NCBI GenBank assembly: GCA_003222065.1
Contig: QHUV01000051.1
Location: 1 to 21,694 of the forward strand
Reading direction: 5' to 3'
DNA length: 21,694 nt
From: Gemmatimonadota bacterium
Lineage (GTDB): Bacteria > Gemmatimonadota > Gemmatimonadetes > Gemmatimonadales > Gemmatimonadaceae
Shown here: in pieces, positions 21,584 through 21,694 of the stretch
Layout: every line of letters begins with the position of its first letter
Position numbering within the stretch: the stretch's first letter is position 1
Notes under the pieces: model-generated
Told to the model about the DNA's origin: nothing
Database searches by the model: none
What the model saw: only the letters and a program-made list of their open reading frames with translations
Program-made: the position numbers and the translations under genes

Positions 21584-21694
21584 CTACGTGCGCTGGGGAA
21601 ATCGCTCCAGTGTCATTGGCGTGCCTGGCCAGCCCATAGTGAGACGGGCGCGCAGGCAATACTCCCAGGCCGACTCCCGATCGAGCAGAGCGAA
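21584..21694 (-). CDS. C-terminal end of an unidentified gene, cut by window edge
   Basis: On the minus strand the frame is open from the window edge to a TAG at 21586-21584, giving 36 residues: LLDRESAWEYCLRARLTMGW followed by PGTPMTLERFPQRT. The composition is protein-like, with Trp, Tyr and Met and no repetitive Arg/Ser bias, unlike shadow frames here. It lies just beyond the large hairpin, as expected for a convergent gene. Too little is visible to name a family. Confidence 0.5.
   Translation of the reverse strand, partial: FALLDRESAWEYCLRARLTMGWPGTPMTLERFPQRT

Noticed and set aside
21372..21659. Minus-strand open frame of 95 codons across the inverted repeat
   Set aside because: It runs through the hairpin and antisense to the DinB domain. 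Composition is shadow-like; the 21584-21694 frame is the better gene end.

Overview
The window looks like a chromosomal stretch from a high-GC, non-actinobacterial environmental bacterium. A Gemmatimonadota-like organism is my best guess. It rests on a kumamolisin-type S53 peptidase beside a GHL10 hydrolase, on lipoproteins resembling families from the Bacteroidota/Gemmatimonadota side, and on many TTG/GTG starts. No rRNA or tRNA marker is present, so this placement is an inference. Both edges cut genes. No gene-free gap exceeds 300 bases. I saw no CRISPR array, tRNA, rRNA, insertion sequence or phage gene.

Layout. 1-962 (-): start and body of a GHL10 hydrolase, 3' end outside the window. 1214-1630 (+): small lipoprotein. 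1750-3414 (+): S53 serine-carboxyl peptidase, closed by a strong hairpin. 3552-5971 (+): overlapping histidine kinase and OmpR-type response regulator. 6100-10062 (+): a tightly overlapped sulfur cassette made of an exported two-domain sulfurtransferase, two half-size YeeE/YedE thiosulfate-transport proteins, a rhodanese-like protein lacking its catalytic Cys, and a MOCOS-like class-V PLP enzyme whose 5' end appears frameshifted. 10112-11425 (-): a hotdog-like domain plus a degenerate acyltransferase. 11587-11877 (-): small hydrophilic protein. 12002-18624 (-): a five-gene operon of an unusual cell-wall module, comprising a giant membrane protein, a half-length SEDS (FtsW/RodA-like) protein, a class B PBP split into two overlapping genes, and a coiled-coil lipoprotein. 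18795-20120 (+): metal-dependent amidohydrolase. 20217-21484 (+): ArsR-type repressor and an AHSA1-DinB fusion, followed by a 37-bp-arm inverted repeat. 21584-21694 (-): C-terminal end of an unidentified gene.

How the genes may work together. A 19-bp motif is shared (15/19) upstream of the kinase and upstream of the sulfur cassette. An 18-bp identical string also precedes both. The kinase sensor domain carries a C-x-C-H motif. Together these suggest that the two-component system may control sulfane-sulfur uptake and trafficking. The minus-strand operon suggests a SEDS/bPBP peptidoglycan synthase distributed over split genes, with a large extracytoplasmic domain and an outer-membrane or periplasmic lipoprotein as accessories.

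Across the window the 7-mer CCTAACG/CGTTAGG occurs 26 times by my reading. That is far above chance for a GC-rich sequence and resembles a highly iterated genomic motif. It is absent from 1149-4970, which includes the peptidase, and from the last 1.7 kb.
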